DNA of 64,000 nucleotides from positions 62,001 through 126,000 of the forward strand of contig CALAHF010000164.1 in assembly GCA_937891465.1 (NCBI GenBank), given 5' to 3'. Of this stretch, positions 16,441-25,727 are shown piece after piece (the stretch's first letter is position 1; every line of letters starts with the position of its first letter). This DNA comes from an uncultured Verrucomicrobiales bacterium (lineage in GTDB: Bacteria > Verrucomicrobiota > Verrucomicrobiia > Verrucomicrobiales > DEV007). A program made the translations under genes and the position numbers. The notes below the pieces were generated by a model. That model had not been told where the DNA came from, did not search any database, and saw nothing but the letters and a program-made list of their open reading frames with translations.

Positions 16441-17487
16441 TCAGGCCTTTTCGGGGGTACTCTCCACCAAATACTCGATCACTTTATCAACCGTGATTCC
16501 TTCTGCTTCAGCGCGATAATTCACTAACACGCGGTGGCGCAGCACGGGACCGACCATCTCGCGAATGTCTTCAAACGTCACGTGGGCCCGCCCCTGCAAT
16601 AGTGCGCGGGTTTTTGCCCCGAGAACGAGGAATTGACCGGCCCGTGTTCCCGCCCCCCAATTCACCCACTCATTGATGTAATCAGACGTTCCTTCGCGAT
16701 TGGGACGAGTGGATGCCGCAATTCGCACAGCGTAGCGAACCACATCTTCAGCGATCGGAACACGCTTCACCACTTCGTGGCACTTCTTCAAATCTTCTCC
16801 CGAGAAAATTTTGTTCACCGGCTCAGCTCCGGCTCCTGTGGTTTGTTGCACAACGGAAACCTCATCGTCTTCGCTAAGATAATCGATCACGATATTGAAC
16901 ATGAAACGGTCCAACTGCGCCTCGGGAAGTGGGTAGGTTCCTTCCATCTCAATCGGGTTTTGCGTTGCCAAAACAAAGAACGGCTTTTCCAATTCCAACG
17001 TGGTTCCGGCAACAGAAACTTGCTTCTCCTGCATCGCTTCCAGCAAGGCTGCTTGCGTCTTCGGCGGAGTACGGTTGATCTCATCTGCCAGAATCATATT
17101 GGCAAAAATCGGACCTTTCGAGAAAACCAATTCGCGGGTGCCGTCCGCATTTTCCTCGAGTAGCTCTGTTCCCGTAATGTCTGACGGCATCAAATCCGGC
17201 GTGAACTGAATTCGGTGAAACGACAGGTCGAACACTTTTGACAATGTCGAAACTAACAACGTTTTTGCCAAACCGGGCGCACCCGTTAGCAAACAGTGGC
17301 CACCGGAAAGCAACGCAATCAATAGCTGCTCGACGACTTCTTTTTGGCCAACGATGACCTTCGAAAGCTCGCGACCGATTTCAGCATGCGCCGTCTTCAG
17401 CTTTTCCGTCATTTCCCTTTCGAGTTCGAAATCGGGATTGGCGTCTTTTGGAGGAATGGGTGGAGGTGTAGTGGCTTCGTCGCTCAT
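16441..17487 (-). CDS. MoxR-family AAA+ ATPase
   Basis: The 348-residue product has Walker A LLTGAPGLAKTLLV (about residue 68), Walker B NMILADEINRTPPKTQAALLEAMQE, sensor 1 VLATQNPIE and the MoxR tail (RAGQFLVLGAKTRALLQGR). MoxR ATPases work as oligomeric chaperones with vWA partners such as the DUF58 protein encoded next. Its ATG overlaps the stop of the DUF4159 gene by one base (TGATG), indicating translational coupling. The N-terminus is Pro-rich (TPPPIPPKD). It is cytoplasmic. Confidence 0.95.
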   Translation of the reverse strand: MSDEATTPPPIPPKDANPDFELEREMTEKLKTAHAEIGRELSKVIVGQKEVVEQLLIALLSGGHCLLTGAPGLAKTLLVSTLSKVFDLSFHRIQFTPDLMPSDITGTELLEENADGTRELVFSKGPIFANMILADEINRTPPKTQAALLEAMQEKQVSVAGTTLELEKPFFVLATQNPIEMEGTYPLPEAQLDRFMFNIVIDYLSEDDEVSVVQQTTGAGAEPVNKIFSGEDLKKCHEVVKRVPIAEDVVRYAVRIAASTRPNREGTSDYINEWVNWGAGTRAGQFLVLGAKTRALLQGRAHVTFEDIREMVGPVLRHRVLVNYRAEAEGITVDKVIEYLVESTPEKA

Positions 17488-18386
17488 CAGTGGGTCAGTG
17501 CGTAAAAAACAATATTAATGCCGAGTGGGTAGGCATATTTTTCGGAAAACTCGCGGAAGAACCAGGGATCGGTTCCTTCTTCTTCCCAGCCGTCACCGAG
17601 ATCGGTGTTCCAGCAAATCATCATGCACATGCGACCTTTATCGTCATAAACGGCACGGTAGTGGGGAGTCTCGGAACCAGGCTTGTTCCATTCGTAGGTA
17701 ATACCGCGCTCGCGCCCCATTTGAGCCATCCCCACAGCGGGGATTTGGGGCTTGATCGGCAAATCAAAAACGATGTGAAAAATCGGATGATCTAATTCTA
17801 AATCAATGGGTTCGCGTTCCGGAAAAATCTGTTTCAAAGCACGGTTAAATCCATTCCACTCGCCGATTCCCCAGAAGTCATCAACCATCATAAACCCGCC
17901 GTTTAGCAAATAATCGCGAAGCACTTTGGCTTCTTCATCCGTGAGCCAAATGTCGCCCGGCTCAATCATGTAAACGAACGGATAGTGTCGAAGTTGTTCA
18001 GAATCGATATCGACAATGGCCCCGTTCGGATTGGTTTCCAGCGAAGTGAGCTGCTGAAGACGATAGGAAAAATTTAGATCCGCATCCGGGTAATCGGTAA
18101 GCCATTTGGAGCGACGGCCCATGAAGTTACCCGAATTATAACGCAGTCGAGCAAACGTGAAAATGTCGTTGGGAACCTCTTGATTCACTTTCCACGTTGG
18201 AAATCCGTAAGAATTTCCACCACGAAAATCTCTCGGGTCTTCGGGAACATCACCGTCCTGAATTCCGAAATTGGTCGGCTTATAATTTGTCTCGCTCAAT
18301 CCTGCGCCGCCGCGATCGGAATCTTGCGCCAGCAACAATGTAGCAAAACCGATGATGGTCAGGTTGATTAAGAGGCGGCGTTTCAT
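17487..18386 (-). CDS. Exported DUF4159 protein
   Basis: The 299-residue product has a signal peptide (LLINLTIIGFATLLLAQ) and matches the DUF4159 pattern: FTFARLRYNSG near residue 78, DYPDADLNFSYRLQQLT, YPFVYMIEPGDIWLTDEEAKVLRDYLLNGGFMMVDDFWG and a C-terminal YPLGINIVFYALTH. The fold resembles ThuA/glutamine-amidotransferase-like domains without an obvious nucleophile. DUF4159 genes typically sit in MoxR-DUF58 clusters in Planctomycetes and Verrucomicrobia, as here, but the biochemical role is unknown. A palindromic repeat ends only a few bases upstream of its ATG and separates it from the upstream TPR/peptidase gene. Confidence 0.9.
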   Translation of the reverse strand: MKRRLLINLTIIGFATLLLAQDSDRGGAGLSETNYKPTNFGIQDGDVPEDPRDFRGGNSYGFPTWKVNQEVPNDIFTFARLRYNSGNFMGRRSKWLTDYPDADLNFSYRLQQLTSLETNPNGAIVDIDSEQLRHYPFVYMIEPGDIWLTDEEAKVLRDYLLNGGFMMVDDFWGIGEWNGFNRALKQIFPEREPIDLELDHPIFHIVFDLPIKPQIPAVGMAQMGRERGITYEWNKPGSETPHYRAVYDDKGRMCMMICWNTDLGDGWEEEGTDPWFFREFSEKYAYPLGINIVFYALTH

Positions 18387-18394
18387 GAAAAAGT

Positions 18395-18449
18395 TTTTTA
18401 CGATCCAATAGGGTACGTTCGATGAATCAATAGGGTTGGTTCGTAAAAA
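18395..18449. repeat. Dispersed palindromic repeat, short form (copy 5)
   Basis: This 55-bp copy has left arm TTTTTTACGATCCAATAGGG, centre GTTCGATGAATC and right arm AATAGGGTTGGTTCGTAAAA. It fills the whole gap between two minus-strand genes: the stop of the TPR/peptidase gene touches one end and the DUF4159 start is 8 bases from the other. Confidence 0.85.
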
Positions 18450-21104
18450 TCATTTTGCGGGAGCGGGTGCTCCGCCTTCTGGAGCGTTCGGCTCCACAAC
18501 ACTCGGTTCGAAATCTTGAAGCAAGTTGTGAGCTTCACGAAATCGAGGCGACTCAGCCAACGAATCAAGCAAATAACGACGGGATTTGGCTTCGTCTTTT
18601 GGCTGCAATAATTTGGCGAGCCGGAAGCGGACTTCAGAAGGATTGGTCGGGCGCAGTAGCAGCAATTTTTCGAAAGAAGTCACGGCGCCATCGGCTTTGC
18701 CATTTGCTTCGAGAGCGCAACCTTTGCAGTAATGGATTTGCTTCGAAAACGGATTCAAGGCACTCGCTCGATCAGCGTTCACGGCCAGTTTATCCCAGTT
18801 TTCATTTTCCAAATCGAGATCCATCAACCGCGCATAAACAACATGAGCTTCGGAAGATTTCGCCGCCAATTCACGGAGCACAGCCGCTTCTTTCTCGGGC
18901 TGTTCGAGAGCGCGATAGGCCCGGGCTTTCAGCATGTAGCCGCTGTCGCCATCAACGTAATCGGGATAAAGTTTAATAAACTCATCGGCTGATTTCACGA
19001 CTTCGTCCCATTGCTTATCCGCGAGCAACCTTTGAGTATGCACCTTGCGCGCCCAGAAATTCTTGGGGTTTTTCTTCACGTAAGCCGCAATGGAAATCTT
19101 GCTGCGAGGATTCACTTCATCTGGCCCTGGAGTAATCCAATCCACGCCGGGAGCGAGATTTTTTGCCAAATCGAAGACGTGATCCGCAAATTTTTGCTCC
19201 AACTTCGGCATGTCGGTGGTGTGCTTCGCAATGGCATCGTTGATCAACACACCATCGCCGAGATCATTGAGGATTTTTTTGAAGTTCCCGATGCCGTAGC
19301 TCTCGATCAAGTAATCAACCACGAGATAAGACTCGTAGTAGGCAAACATGATGTGCGTTCCGCTTTTGGGATTCAAAAATGCACCGCTCAACGCGCTGAT
19401 TGGCGTGAGATCGCCATCTTCGAGAATCATTTTACGATACGTCGGCGTCATCCGCTGGCCCCAGGTTTCATTCCGCTCCATTTCTTCATAAACGGAAATC
19501 CCTTCGCTCAACCACCGTGGCATTTTGTTCTTGGTAACCGAAAGGGTCACGACGTGGGCAAACTCATGCCATAACGTTGCTTCCCAATTATTTTTACCGT
19601 GAGCAAGCCCGCCGGGGCTGTTCATCGTCACGACTGTTCCGAAACATGCGCCCAAAATTCCGGCGCCGCCGAGATTTCCGAACGTCCGGATCGCAAAGTC
19701 TTGCTGTTGAGGGAAGAACTCAACGAGCACTCGATCTTTCAATTCCAGCCCGTATTTCTTGCACAAAACGGCATAAGATTCTTCGAGTAATTCGACAGCT
19801 CGATCACCGTAAATTTTGACTTCATTCGCCGGCATCCGAATCGTGAAATTCTCGGTTTCGATTGTTTCCATCGCCGCGATCTGTTCTTTTAAAACGGTCA
19901 GGTTATACGCGAGAACGTTGTAGGGGTCCGCTTCGGAAACTTCTTCGGCGAGGGCGAACGCGCCTGTTTCATCACCGAGACGCATTGAATCGTTAGCGAG
20001 TTGAAGCTTGGCTGGAAGAAAGTTGGGATCCAATGCGAGCGCCTTTTTCTGCGACTCCGCACTCTCTGAAAAACGATAGTTGCGAGAAAGAACCCGCCCG
20101 ATGGTATGATCGATTTCAGGATTCTTGTCCCATACTTCCAATCCGCGCTTGCGAGCTTCTTCCGCTGTTTTCAAATCGTTGCGCGCCAGATTTTCTAATG
20201 CGGAATCGTATGCCCACGCCAACGGCTCTCTTGGGTTCGTAGTTAAGACTCGACTGAGCAATTCTTCAGCCGCGTCATACTGCTCCGCATCGATCAAGTA
20301 TTCCGCCATGAGCAGATTCGATTCGGCATGCATGGGATTGATCTCGAGCGCCTTTTGCAAAATCGTGACAGCCTGTTTGCGGTCTCCGGCGAAAAACGCT
20401 TTTGCCAAACCAAATCGCAGGTCGGGATTGTTTGGCTGAAATTTCACCGCTGCGCGAAATTCTTCCGCTGCACGTTTGAAATCTGATTTCTCCAACGATA
20501 ACTTTCCGATTGCAACGTGGGCTTCGACCAATCCGGGATGAGCTTCGTTCGGCTTTCGTTTTTCTTTGGAACGGTCTTTTTTCGCCGGTTCAAAATATTG
20601 TTCCAAAACAACTGATGGATCTGCATCCAACGCCAGAGCAGCTTTTCCAAGCGTTACGAGGTCGATTGGTTTGCGATCTTTCGGTTTCTGCTTGAGAGCG
20701 GCAGCATTGACCAATTCGAGAATTTTTGAGGCGTCCTCGGTTTTTCCCAATTGGGTGTAGAGATCGTGAACTTCCATCAGCTCCGGCATGGAGTCTTTGT
20801 AAGACACCGGAATCTCGGCCGCTTTTTCCAACGCTTCGTCATATTTTCCCTGACGAAAAAGCGACCACATCCAAAGCGTCCGCCATTCCGGCGAGGGCTG
20901 GCCGCGCTCCAGCGCAAACCGGCAGGCCTGCTCAACAATGTCGTAACGGCCCGACTCGAACAATTCCCGAACCGGCGGCAGTTGATCCTGATCGAAGAAC
21001 TTTTTGTAATCAGCCTGAGCAAATGCCTGATCCGAACCAACGAGCAAAAGCAGCGCCGCAGCGAAGAATTTGATTGCCCGGGAGAAGTGGAATGTCATAC
21101 CCAA
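18450..21104 (-). CDS. Exported TPR protein with peptidase MA-like domain
   Basis: The 884-residue product has a signal peptide (FFAAALLLLVGSDQAFA) and three parts. Residues 30-400 hold many tetratricopeptide repeats, for example AAEEFRAAVKFQPNNPDLRFGLAKAF. Residues 420-650 form a gluzincin-like domain with WHEFAH (His-Glu motif at about residue 512) and WLSEGISVYEE, which supplies the third Glu. Residues 680-870 hold further TPRs. This is the layout of secreted 'Peptidase_MA' proteins, and the HExxH is intact, so proteolysis is plausible. It probably acts in the periplasm. It is the first gene of the minus-strand run that continues into DUF4159-moxR-DUF58. Confidence 0.88.
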   Translation of the reverse strand: MGMTFHFSRAIKFFAAALLLLVGSDQAFAQADYKKFFDQDQLPPVRELFESGRYDIVEQACRFALERGQPSPEWRTLWMWSLFRQGKYDEALEKAAEIPVSYKDSMPELMEVHDLYTQLGKTEDASKILELVNAAALKQKPKDRKPIDLVTLGKAALALDADPSVVLEQYFEPAKKDRSKEKRKPNEAHPGLVEAHVAIGKLSLEKSDFKRAAEEFRAAVKFQPNNPDLRFGLAKAFFAGDRKQAVTILQKALEINPMHAESNLLMAEYLIDAEQYDAAEELLSRVLTTNPREPLAWAYDSALENLARNDLKTAEEARKRGLEVWDKNPEIDHTIGRVLSRNYRFSESAESQKKALALDPNFLPAKLQLANDSMRLGDETGAFALAEEVSEADPYNVLAYNLTVLKEQIAAMETIETENFTIRMPANEVKIYGDRAVELLEESYAVLCKKYGLELKDRVLVEFFPQQQDFAIRTFGNLGGAGILGACFGTVVTMNSPGGLAHGKNNWEATLWHEFAHVVTLSVTKNKMPRWLSEGISVYEEMERNETWGQRMTPTYRKMILEDGDLTPISALSGAFLNPKSGTHIMFAYYESYLVVDYLIESYGIGNFKKILNDLGDGVLINDAIAKHTTDMPKLEQKFADHVFDLAKNLAPGVDWITPGPDEVNPRSKISIAAYVKKNPKNFWARKVHTQRLLADKQWDEVVKSADEFIKLYPDYVDGDSGYMLKARAYRALEQPEKEAAVLRELAAKSSEAHVVYARLMDLDLENENWDKLAVNADRASALNPFSKQIHYCKGCALEANGKADGAVTSFEKLLLLRPTNPSEVRFRLAKLLQPKDEAKSRRYLLDSLAESPRFREAHNLLQDFEPSVVEPNAPEGGAPAPAK

Positions 21105-21192
21105 CGACTCAACTCGAATTCGAGCCTTCCGACAAGTGTAAACCCCTCCGGCGACGTGGCCGAAGTGTGTCAGTAGGATATTGTGGATCCGT

Positions 21193-22443
21193 CTAACGGG
21201 TGGTCGGTTTCAGGAGAAATAAACCGTGGGTTGCCTTGTAGGAATCGTGAGCATCCATCGTTTTAAATTCATGCCCGGCTCCCCAGGAGTCGGAAAAGAT
21301 GATTCGCTGCGTTTTGTCGTTGTAACCAATGATCATCCGCATGTGCCCGCCATCTGCTTGCGGCGAAATCGCAGGCTCCTCGGCATATTCTCCCAATCCA
21401 AGTGACCATAAAAGCGGAATGCCTTCGTCGATGTATTTGTGAATCATCTTGTGGTAATCACGCTCTTCCACCTCATCGCCGACAAATTTATTGTCGACCA
21501 ACTCAACCAGACCATTCCGGTGACCCACGGCAAGCGCTTCGAACCGAGTCTTAAAAAGGTGATCAATTTGCCCGAGTTCTTCGTTAATCGTCAACGTACT
21601 GGTTCCGCGGTCGGGATCTGCGTTGGCGATCTGAGCCAATTGATGCTGATCACAGGGAATTCCATAATATTCAAAAAGCCGCTGAGCTGAGGCGACGACA
21701 CAATATCCTTTTTGCCCCTGATCCACCATCGGAACGCCTTTTACAAAAACGTTGCCCTCGTTGTCCCGCTTCACATTTCGCGGCAGATCTGAGAGCCGAA
21801 CCGTCGCGCCCGCGCGGGCGTTCATGGCTGCGGCATAGGTTCCTTCGGCATCCCGACGTGCCATTCTCATTCGGAGAAACTCGACATTCGCGGGAGCCTC
21901 CGGATTGTGTTCCAGCACTGCCATTCCTGCACCCGAAATCCAGATCCAGCCGGAAGTCAGCATCCCCTTTTTAGGCTTTGCCACCCGCCGAACAGGTCGA
22001 ATATCCAGCCGCGTTCCAATTTCCTTTCCGCACAGTTTAAAACGTTCGTTAAAGTCGGAATTCGAAATCGTGCCCCCATCGCCCCGGTTAAAAATCGATA
22101 TCGTTGCCCCCAAATATTTACCGTCTTTGAAGTCGATAATCGCCTCTTCAATCTGCACGGTGCCCCCGAAAATCGATAATTCGATTTCAAGATTGGAATA
22201 GGGCCGTCGCTGAAAGAGTGCACGCGACTTGTCTTTCGTGAGCCATTTGAAATAAGGACTCTTTTTCCTTTCTTCGACAGAAAACTTCTTCTCCAACTTC
22301 TCCGGCGTGAACTCCCAGGCAGAAGGAAGATCCAGAAACGGGTCCAACGACGCCTTGAGCTTTTTTTGGGCATGAACAGCCCCTCCAAGGGACAACCCAA
22401 TAACCAAAACCCCAATTCCTGCAACTCTGGACCGCAATCTCAT
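21193..22443 (-). CDS. Exported C39-like cysteine peptidase
   Basis: The product (416 residues from this Met) has a signal peptide (VAGIGVLVIGLSLGGAVHAQ), a unique N-terminal half of about 200 residues and a C-terminal papain-like domain of the C39-like type. Catalytic residues are visible: Cys in VDQGQKGYCVVASAQRLFEYYG (about residue 248), His in GGHMRMIIGYN, and Asp/Asn in IIFSDSWGAGHEF. No ABC transporter follows, so this is not a bacteriocin exporter; it is a stand-alone secreted peptidase or peptidase-like protein. A Met 14 codons upstream (22485) overlaps the preceding gene; the start used here gives a compact signal peptide. Confidence 0.85.
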   Translation of the reverse strand: MRLRSRVAGIGVLVIGLSLGGAVHAQKKLKASLDPFLDLPSAWEFTPEKLEKKFSVEERKKSPYFKWLTKDKSRALFQRRPYSNLEIELSIFGGTVQIEEAIIDFKDGKYLGATISIFNRGDGGTISNSDFNERFKLCGKEIGTRLDIRPVRRVAKPKKGMLTSGWIWISGAGMAVLEHNPEAPANVEFLRMRMARRDAEGTYAAAMNARAGATVRLSDLPRNVKRDNEGNVFVKGVPMVDQGQKGYCVVASAQRLFEYYGIPCDQHQLAQIANADPDRGTSTLTINEELGQIDHLFKTRFEALAVGHRNGLVELVDNKFVGDEVEERDYHKMIHKYIDEGIPLLWSLGLGEYAEEPAISPQADGGHMRMIIGYNDKTQRIIFSDSWGAGHEFKTMDAHDSYKATHGLFLLKPTTR

Positions 22444-22468
22444 TTCCGGATGACTAACGGGCAAGCTT

Positions 22469-22858
22469 CTACATTTCCAAGCCAAAACGTTTCAAAATTA
22501 CCGTCATCCCCAAATAAAGCAGGGCGGTAATAACAACGCAGATGGCGAGATTAGGCCAAAAAGAGAGGCCTTTTTTCAGAAGCCATGGGAAAATGAGAAA
22601 CATCGGTAGACTCGGCAACACAAACCAAAACACGCCGGTTGAATGGGCCGCGAGCGCTTCCGTCTGCTTTTCAGGGTTATCGCGAAGCCCCGCCCAGACC
22701 CACACAAAGGTAATCAATGACACCAGTGGGAGTGAAGCGACCATCGACCCGAAAAGGGGTTTCGAATGGCGGATGACGATCTCGTTTACGATGTAAATGA
22801 GCACCGCAGAGATCAGGATTTTGATGATGGCGAATTTGATCATGGGGCGAATGATCAA
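22469..22858 (-). CDS. DUF3147 family membrane protein
   Basis: The product is a small protein of up to 129 residues with four hydrophobic helices. The pattern SKPLFGSMVASLPLVSLITFVWVW is the DUF3147 hallmark, and the C-terminus LLKKGLSFWPNLAICVVITALLY is also typical. Function is unknown; the family sits in the inner membrane. A second Met at 22843 (MIKFAIIK) is an equally good start. It ends 26 bases before the C39-like gene on the same strand. Confidence 0.85.
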   Translation of the reverse strand: MIIRPMIKFAIIKILISAVLIYIVNEIVIRHSKPLFGSMVASLPLVSLITFVWVWAGLRDNPEKQTEALAAHSTGVFWFVLPSLPMFLIFPWLLKKGLSFWPNLAICVVITALLYLGMTVILKRFGLEM

Positions 22859-22948
22859 TCATTTCACGCAGGCAGGCAAGTTCGGCTACACCACCACTTA
22901 TCATCCTCACGTAGCGGAAGATGTAAAATCTTCAGAAGCACAGCCGAC

Positions 22949-23554
22949 TCAACCCGCCATGTAGGAGAGCTTGGACGCAGTTGCGTCGATCTCTGGCGTG
23001 CCGTCGACCAATTCACCAATTGGATCCCACTGCGCCGAAAGGAACGCATCGCGAGCGGTGTCGACAATCGTTACGGGAATTTTCTGATCACCAAAACGAA
23101 CTTCGCAGGCTTCAACATCAATCGTGATTTCCGTTGTTGGATCAGCCGCTACTGCTGCGCTCAGTGTTTCTATGCCTTCCGCAGTTGCCACCGCACAGGG
23201 AATTCCCAGAGTTGCGCAATTGCCGAAGAAAATCTCCGCGTAGCTTTGTGCGATGAGCCCTCGAAAACCATAGCGGTAGATCGCTTGAGGCGCGTGCTCA
23301 CGGGAGCTTCCACAGCCAAAATTCACACCCGAAATGAGAATGCTCGCTTCGGAAAATTTCGGATCGTTCAGGGGATGATCGCGTTTTTCGTCGTTTCCAT
23401 CAAAGCGAACATCGTAGAAAAGATACTGACCTAGGTCGTCAAACGTCACACATTTCATGAACCGAGCCGGGATGATTCGATCGGTATCGATATCGGAACC
23501 GGGAACGTGAACGCCTTTTCCAGAAACTGAGGTAATTTTTGCGAGAGCTGCCAT
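22949..23554 (-). CDS. leuD: 3-isopropylmalate dehydratase small subunit
   Basis: LeuD and LeuC isomerise 2- to 3-isopropylmalate in leucine synthesis. The 201-residue product has the swivel-domain signatures HVPGSDIDTDRIIPARFMK and ILISGVNFGCGSSREHAPQAI, then FRGLIAQSYAEIFFGNC. The start at ATG 23554 (MAALAKIT) gives the family's usual N-terminus. The longer frame to 23635 would overlap the divergent MFS gene. leuC is not in the window, and leuA is far away on the other strand, so the pathway is dispersed in this genome. Confidence 0.95.
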   Translation of the reverse strand: MAALAKITSVSGKGVHVPGSDIDTDRIIPARFMKCVTFDDLGQYLFYDVRFDGNDEKRDHPLNDPKFSEASILISGVNFGCGSSREHAPQAIYRYGFRGLIAQSYAEIFFGNCATLGIPCAVATAEGIETLSAAVAADPTTEITIDVEACEVRFGDQKIPVTIVDTARDAFLSAQWDPIGELVDGTPEIDATASKLSYMAG

Positions 23555-23675
23555 ATCGTTTTTTGTTGCCGCAATAGATCGTTTCGACGGGCGGATCTGA
23601 CAAGCGGAAATGCGCGAGGTGGAAAAAGTGGTCAAAATTTGCGTAATCTGCTATTGCTGCCTTTCTAAAATTTTT

Positions 23676-24962
23676 ATGAGCAACCTAAACACTTCCAAAG
23701 AACGCTGGTATTCCGGCATTACACGCTACGAATGGCTTGTTCTCATCATTGCTTCGGCTGGCTGGATTTTCGACGTTTACGAAGGGCAAATTTTCAACCT
23801 GACTCGGAACAACATGCTCGGAGACATTCTCGGGCAAGATCCGGGAAGTCCCGACGTGAAGCAATACGGCGAATGGTTTCTCGCTGTCTTTCTGATTGGA
23901 GGAACTTTTGGCGGCCTTCTTTTTGGAGCGCTTGCGGACAAATACGGGCGACGCCCGATCATGATCGTCACCATTCTGATGTATTCGGTGTTTTCCGGCA
24001 TGACATTTTTTGCAACGGAGCTTTGGCACGTCACCGTGCTTCGTTTTTTAACAGCGATGGGAATCGGAGGCGAATGGGCCGTTGCAGCGGCACTTGTTTC
24101 CGAGGTATTTCCTAAAAAAGCCCGAGCCAATGCCGCGAGTATTTTTCACTCCTCTTCAGTCGTCGGAACCTGGCTCGCAGCGATCGCAGCGATCGCTGTG
24201 GGGACCAACTGGAAATACGCCTATCTGATCGGAGTTATTCCCGCAGTGCTAATCATTTGGGTCCGCGTTGCTATTAAGGAACCCAAAAAATGGGAGGATG
24301 CTCGAAAAGCAGCCGCAGACGGCACTCAAAAACAAGGCAGCTTCATAGAGTTGCTCTTCTCTAAACAATGGGCCGGTCGCGCTTGGGGCGCCATGGGACT
24401 CGCCGCAGTCGGATTGGGAACTTTTTGGGCAGTTACCGTGGCAGGACAAGACTTGGCTCGGGAAACCCTTATCGCAGAGGGTGTTGATCCTGCCGTTGCT
24501 TCGCAAAAATCAAAATTCGCCTACGGCATTATCCAGACGATTGGCGGCGGTATCGGATTGCTCCTGTTTGGCCCGATCAGCCAGAGAATTGGACGGAAAA
24601 AGACGTTTATCTTCTTTCACATTGCGGCACTGATCATTACTCCTATCACCTGCTTTGCTCCATCAAACTACACGATGCTGCTGTGCATACTGCCGATTTT
24701 CGGATTTTTCACTCTAGGAATGCATGCGGGCTACGCCGTCTATTTCCCGGAACTCTTTCCGAATCGATTGCGAGCAACCGGCACCAGTTGGGGCTTCAAT
24801 GGCGGCAGAATGTTAGCCGTAACCATTCTTTTTCTTTCAGGAGCAATGAAGAAGAACATGGATCTTCCGGTAGCCATGACATGGCTGTCTGGATTTTTCC
24901 TTTTGGGAGTGATCATTATTCTTTTCCTCCCCGAGACCCGCGGCAAAGACCTTCCGGAATAG
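23676..24962 (+). CDS. MFS transporter, sugar/aromatic-acid:H+ symporter-like
   Basis: The product (428 residues from this Met) has twelve membrane segments and MFS motifs: GGLLFGALADKYGRRP between helices 2 and 3, FLTAMGIGGEWAVAAALVSEVFPKKAR in helices 4-5, and FGPISQRIGRKKTF in the second half. The GEWxxAAALVSE segment is typical of the metabolite:H+ symporter and benzoate/MHS-like branches. The early DVYEGQIF contains the Asp of helix 1 seen in those families. Substrate is unknown. The start chosen follows a poorly coding 66-base stretch, and no strong ribosome site is seen. It ends 24 bases before the TauE/SafE gene. Confidence 0.88.
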   Translation: MSNLNTSKERWYSGITRYEWLVLIIASAGWIFDVYEGQIFNLTRNNMLGDILGQDPGSPDVKQYGEWFLAVFLIGGTFGGLLFGALADKYGRRPIMIVTILMYSVFSGMTFFATELWHVTVLRFLTAMGIGGEWAVAAALVSEVFPKKARANAASIFHSSSVVGTWLAAIAAIAVGTNWKYAYLIGVIPAVLIIWVRVAIKEPKKWEDARKAAADGTQKQGSFIELLFSKQWAGRAWGAMGLAAVGLGTFWAVTVAGQDLARETLIAEGVDPAVASQKSKFAYGIIQTIGGGIGLLLFGPISQRIGRKKTFIFFHIAALIITPITCFAPSNYTMLLCILPIFGFFTLGMHAGYAVYFPELFPNRLRATGTSWGFNGGRMLAVTILFLSGAMKKNMDLPVAMTWLSGFFLLGVIIILFLPETRGKDLPE

Positions 24963-24986
24963 TAGAAGCGGTCATTACCGAGCCTC

Positions 24987-25727
24987 ATGCCGGACCCAAC
25001 CCTGATTTGCATCGCCGCTCTGATTTTGGCGATCGCTGCCTTCGTACAGTCCGCCACTGGCTTCGGCATGGCACTGGTTTGCATGGCGGGCTTGCCGCTT
25101 ATCATGCAGGTTCCGGAAGCCGTCGCGCTGGTAGCGGTGTTCAACCTTCTCGTGACCGCAAATGTGATGTGGTTGAATCGATCCGGATTTTCCTGGCCGA
25201 AAGCCTGGCCGCTCGCCCTTGCCATGGTCATTGGGATCCCCCTCGGCTATTTTGGATTCAAATCGATTGATGCAACGCTCATCATTCGAATTCTGGGCGG
25301 CCTGCTCGTCACAATTTCGCTGACTGATCTCCGGCTTTCCGAACGCGGTCCTGAAAAGGCGCTTCAACTCCCGCGCTGGGCGGCTTTTCCCATTGGCCTC
25401 GGCGGGGGAATTCTTGGGGGAGCGTTTAACATCGGCGGCCCTCCGATCGTGGCCTATGTCTATTATCAGAATTGGTCGAAAGCCCAAGCTGTCGCTGTGT
25501 TGCAATCGTGCTTTCTCGCTGGAGGTATCACCCGAAATTTATTAATGGCTGGACAGGGCGACTATTCAAAAGGGCTTTTTGTGATCGTCGCAGCGGCGAT
25601 CATTCCAGCGGCAATCGCCATCTGGCTGGGGAAACGGACGCTCGACCGCCTACCCCAAAGCTTGCTTCGCAAAATCGTTTTTATTTTTGTGCTTTTAATG
25701 GGGATCAAATACCTGATCTGGCCGTGA
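24987..25727 (+). CDS. TauE/SafE family exporter
   Basis: The 246-residue product has eight predicted membrane helices and the two-fold TauE/SafE repeat: FVQSATGFGMALVCMAGLPL in the first half and GLGGGILGGAFNIGGPPIVAYVYY in the second. The family exports sulfite, sulfoacetate or other anions across the inner membrane. With two sulfatases and a SulP transporter nearby, a role in sulfur compounds is possible, but that is inference. Its 3' end overlaps the end of the convergent phosphatase gene by 23 bases. Confidence 0.9.
   Translation: MPDPTLICIAALILAIAAFVQSATGFGMALVCMAGLPLIMQVPEAVALVAVFNLLVTANVMWLNRSGFSWPKAWPLALAMVIGIPLGYFGFKSIDATLIIRILGGLLVTISLTDLRLSERGPEKALQLPRWAAFPIGLGGGILGGAFNIGGPPIVAYVYYQNWSKAQAVAVLQSCFLAGGITRNLLMAGQGDYSKGLFVIVAAAIIPAAIAIWLGKRTLDRLPQSLLRKIVFIFVLLMGIKYLIWP

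Noticed and set aside
15779-16519. Long plus-strand frame (246 codons) opposite DUF58 and moxR.
   Set aside because: It is antisense to two well-supported genes and has no recognisable protein features.
18395-18449. Two near-direct 20-bp units in this repeat, considered as a minimal CRISPR.
   Set aside because: Units are palindromic, spacing is only a few bases, no spacers or cas genes are seen, and other copies lack the direct-repeat arrangement.
22766-23434. Plus-strand frame (222 codons) opposite leuD and DUF3147.
   Set aside because: It is antisense to the conserved leuD motifs; composition follows from the codon pattern of the real gene.
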